Assembly: GCA_035632695.1 (NCBI GenBank) | Contig: DASQGG010000042.1 | Span: 1-33,022 of the forward strand | Direction: 5' to 3' | DNA: 33,022 nucleotides | Source: Thermoplasmata archaeon | GTDB lineage: Archaea > Thermoplasmatota > Thermoplasmata > RBG-16-68-12 | Shown here: piece after piece, positions 30,889-33,022 of the stretch | Numbering within the stretch: the stretch's first letter is position 1 | Layout: the number at the start of each line of letters is the position of its first letter | The notes under the pieces: model-generated | Database searches by the model: none | Seen by the model: only the letters and a program-made list of their open reading frames with translations | What the model was told of the DNA's origin: nothing | Program-made: the position numbers and the translations under genes

Positions 30889-31899
30889 GTGTGCCAGGTG
30901 CCTCTCCAAGCCATCCTCCTGTGTCACGTGGAACCGGGCAGCATCCAAGGGCGCACGGTCGTCTACGGCTTCGAGCGGACCGAGGGCATCGTCCAGGGCC
31001 TCCCCAGGATCCTCGAGTTCGCCGATCGGCTAGGGGTCCCGATGGGCCTTGCCATGACTCCGCAGGCCCTGCAGCTCACGGACCTCGACTTGGCAGGCCA
31101 CGACGTGGGATTGCACATCCACCCCCAGGACCCGGTGCTCTCGAAGCGCGTCATGGGTCAGCTCCGACCGAGTCACGACGGCCTCGGGCGATATCCCCCC
31201 GCGGACCAGGCCCGGTTGATCGCGGCGAGCCGCGAGATCTTCGAGGAACGGACGGGCCGCTCACCGCGGCTCTTCGTCGCGGGGCGCTGGTCCGAGGACG
31301 CGGCCACGGCTGCGCTGCTTCGCCGGGAAGGTTTCACGCACGACGGGAGCGCGCTTCCGGGACATCGTTCCCCGTACGCAGATTGGAGTCGTCTCCCCCG
31401 GCTTGCGCAACCGTACTCGCCCTCCGCGGACGACTACCAGGTGCGGGGCTCCGAGCCGTACGTGTACCTTCCCGTCTACCAGGGGCTGTGGGGCCATCAC
31501 TTGACCCCGGAGATCCTCCTCGACGTGGGGGCGTCCTACTTCAGGGCGGCGCTCGACGAGGCGCGGGTCGGAGGCGCAGACGTCGTCCACATGTACCTCC
31601 ATTCTCCGCTGGGGCTGGATTCGCGTGCCATGGCGGCGTTTGAAGAGATCATCGGGTACGTGCGCGAGGATCTGGGCCTGTCGTTCGTGCTCCCAACGTC
31701 CCTGCGACCCAGCGTTCAGCCGCGATCGCGCCCTTTCCCGCCGGCGTACTGGGCAAGAATGGGCATCACGATGATGAAGAGCTTCGCAGGTCGTGGGGAA
31801 CTCGGGCGTCGGCTCATGGGCGCCGGCCCTTCCGGTACGGACTGGGACGGGGCTACGGCGCCCCCTGAATGGAAGCCCCCTTCCTCGGGAGCCCCCTAG
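30889..31899 (+). CDS. Polysaccharide deacetylase-like (NodB-type) protein
   Basis: 336 residues from GTG 30889; GTG 30898 is an alternative. The fold is suggested by AILLCHVEPG at the first strand, PRILEFADRLGVPMGLAMTP, the HDVGLHIHPQDP segment (the H..H metal motif of NodB homologues), and late VVHMYLHSPLGLDS, where another His sits at the usual distal position. The first-strand Asp-Asp of classical enzymes is replaced by His-Val-Glu, so the metal site is altered. The enzyme might remove acetyl groups from glycan or act as a binding relative. It has no signal peptide, so it is probably cytoplasmic, unlike many extracellular deacetylases. It faces the GT4 gene ending at 31908, leaving eight bases between. 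Confidence 0.78.
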   Translation: MCQVPLQAILLCHVEPGSIQGRTVVYGFERTEGIVQGLPRILEFADRLGVPMGLAMTPQALQLTDLDLAGHDVGLHIHPQDPVLSKRVMGQLRPSHDGLGRYPPADQARLIAASREIFEERTGRSPRLFVAGRWSEDAATAALLRREGFTHDGSALPGHRSPYADWSRLPRLAQPYSPSADDYQVRGSEPYVYLPVYQGLWGHHLTPEILLDVGASYFRAALDEARVGGADVVHMYLHSPLGLDSRAMAAFEEIIGYVREDLGLSFVLPTSLRPSVQPRSRPFPPAYWARMGITMMKSFAGRGELGRRLMGAGPSGTDWDGATAPPEWKPPSSGAP

Positions 31900-31907
31900 C
31901 CTCGGTC

Positions 31908-33022
31908 TCAAGCGCCTCGCAGCGTCGCGGAAAACTGTCTCAGCCAGTCCACGTAGACCCGCCAATCGTAACGCTCCTCGACCAGGCGGCGCCCGTTCCG
32001 ACCGAGACTGCGTCGGAGTTCGGGATCCTTGAGGAGGCTGAGGATCGCCGCGCGGAAGCCCGCCTCGTCGTCTCGAATCAACAGGTGTTCGCCGTCGCGA
32101 ACGTCCAGTCCCTCGACCGCCTTCGTGCTGGCCACGACGGCCTTCCCCGAGCCCAGGTAGGTCAAGATCTTGAGGCGGGTGCCGCTGCCCTGCGCGAGCG
32201 GGGCGACGCACACCGCCGCGGGCCCGAGGATCGTGTCGAGATCCCGGACGAATCCCGTGGGGATCACGTTCGGCGGGCCGTCTCTGCCGACGGGAGCATT
32301 GCCGCCCACGAGCAGGAAGCGCACATGGGGCAAACCGGGGGCAAGCCGTTCGCGGATGAAGCGCGCGGCCTCCCGGTTCGGACCGTAGGCAAAGTTGCCG
32401 ACGAAGACCACGTCGTCCGCTTGCTCCGAGCCCGAGAAATCCGTGCAGCGCTTCGCGTCCACCGTGTTGGGCAGGACGTGCACGTGGTTTGCACGGTCGG
32501 GCAGCTCCCGCAGGATGCACTCCCGGTCCGCCGTGGAGGTGACGAACGTGGCTTCTGCCTGTCGGATCGCACGGGCCTCGTAGTCCCGAGCCCTCCGCAA
32601 GAGGTAGGGTCCGAGGATTCGTCGGACGGACCTGCTCCGACCGAGACGGGTGGAGAAGAATGGGGCCGACGTGATGTCGTACCGGAGCAGTTCCCAGTAC
32701 ACGTTGTGCTCGTCCAGGATGTGCGGAATCCCGGGTGATTGCTTGGTCAGGCCCCAGAGGTCCAGGGTCTCCACGACGGCGAGATCGGCTCGATCCGTGA
32801 CCGGGCGTTTCGGAAAGTCCGTCTTGTAGTACGTGCGCAGTCGGTGTAGCCGACTGAGGGAGGTGTCCCGCAACGGCCACTCCTCGTAGTCGACGCCCGG
32901 GACGCGGTCGCCCCCGAACCAGTCCGTGAGCGTCACGTGGACGCGCGCGAACGCGGCGAACATCCGGACGAGGGCGTCGACTCGAGCGCCGAACCCCCCG
33001 TGGTTTGGATCCGCGTCGTAGG
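31908..33022 (-). CDS. GT4-type glycosyltransferase, N-terminus beyond right edge
   Basis: The open frame runs to the right edge. The last visible upstream codons encode YDADPNHGGFGARVDALVRM, a normal GT4 beginning, so only a few residues are missing and internal ATG 32963 is not the start. The acceptor half holds HILDEHNVYWELLRYD and RRARDYEARAIRQAEATFVTS. The donor half starts DVVFVGNFAYGPNREAARFI, followed by VRFLLVGGNAPV and GSGTRLKILTYLGSGKAVVAS. In this last motif the usual GT4 Glu-x7-Glu is absent: the second Glu position is Thr. The family position matches 'sugar transferase, PEP-CTERM/EpsH1-like' proteins, but the sugar is unknown. It is at least 371 residues, close to full length. 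Confidence 0.88.
   Translation of the reverse strand, partial: YDADPNHGGFGARVDALVRMFAAFARVHVTLTDWFGGDRVPGVDYEEWPLRDTSLSRLHRLRTYYKTDFPKRPVTDRADLAVVETLDLWGLTKQSPGIPHILDEHNVYWELLRYDITSAPFFSTRLGRSRSVRRILGPYLLRRARDYEARAIRQAEATFVTSTADRECILRELPDRANHVHVLPNTVDAKRCTDFSGSEQADDVVFVGNFAYGPNREAARFIRERLAPGLPHVRFLLVGGNAPVGRDGPPNVIPTGFVRDLDTILGPAAVCVAPLAQGSGTRLKILTYLGSGKAVVASTKAVEGLDVRDGEHLLIRDDEAGFRAAILSLLKDPELRRSLGRNGRRLVEERYDWRVYVDWLRQFSATLRGA

Overview
The window looks like one contig of a high-GC archaeon. Several genes start 25-30 bases downstream of an AT-rich box (TTTAAG, TTATAA, TAAATA), the layout of TATA/BRE promoters giving leaderless mRNAs. Other archaeal signs are a DUF1616 membrane protein, surface proteins with DUF11-like repeats and a C-terminal membrane anchor ending in basic residues, and a Ras-like GTPase with a roadblock-like partner domain. 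A soil or subsurface member of Thermoplasmatota would fit, but that is inference; no rRNA or tRNA gene is present to settle it. No CRISPR array, insertion sequence or intact tRNA was seen.

Left part (1-9.5 kb): mostly short, independently transcribed genes. They are a partial secreted beta-helix protein leaving the left edge, a protein of unknown function, a 7-TM-like membrane protein, a transglutaminase-like protein, several small membrane or secreted proteins, a GYD-domain protein, an alpha/beta hydrolase, and an AsnA-type asparagine synthetase of bacterial style. A recurrent element around GGAAGGGCTWTGCC precedes several of the small membrane-protein genes.

Middle part (9.5-20 kb): a Ras/Rab-like small GTPase lies directly upstream of a 1,363-residue cell-surface protein. 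That protein has six DUF11-like repeats, one membrane helix and a cytoplasmic domain resembling the roadblock/LC7 (MglB-like) fold. I consider this pair the best candidate for an undescribed system: a surface sensor or adhesin wired through the membrane to a GTPase switch. Next come an NAD(P)-binding oxidoreductase, a small secreted protein, and a second giant surface protein on the minus strand (beta-helix, four FN3-like repeats, SbsA-like Ig domain, membrane anchor).

Right part (20-33 kb): a surface-polysaccharide locus. A 550-base divergent control region with two TCAC-NN-GTGA palindromes, other dyads and a strong leader hairpin separates the giant surface protein from a Wzm/Wzt-type ABC polysaccharide exporter and a GT4 glycosyltransferase fused to a GINT1-N-like beta-propeller. 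Facing them on the minus strand are two HPr-kinase-like P-loop proteins (one apparently frameshifted at a G run), two GT4 glycosyltransferases and a DUF1616 protein. A NodB-like deacetylase follows, and a further GT4 gene runs off the right edge. Together these could build, modify and export a glycan, or glycosylate the heavily sequon-rich surface proteins.
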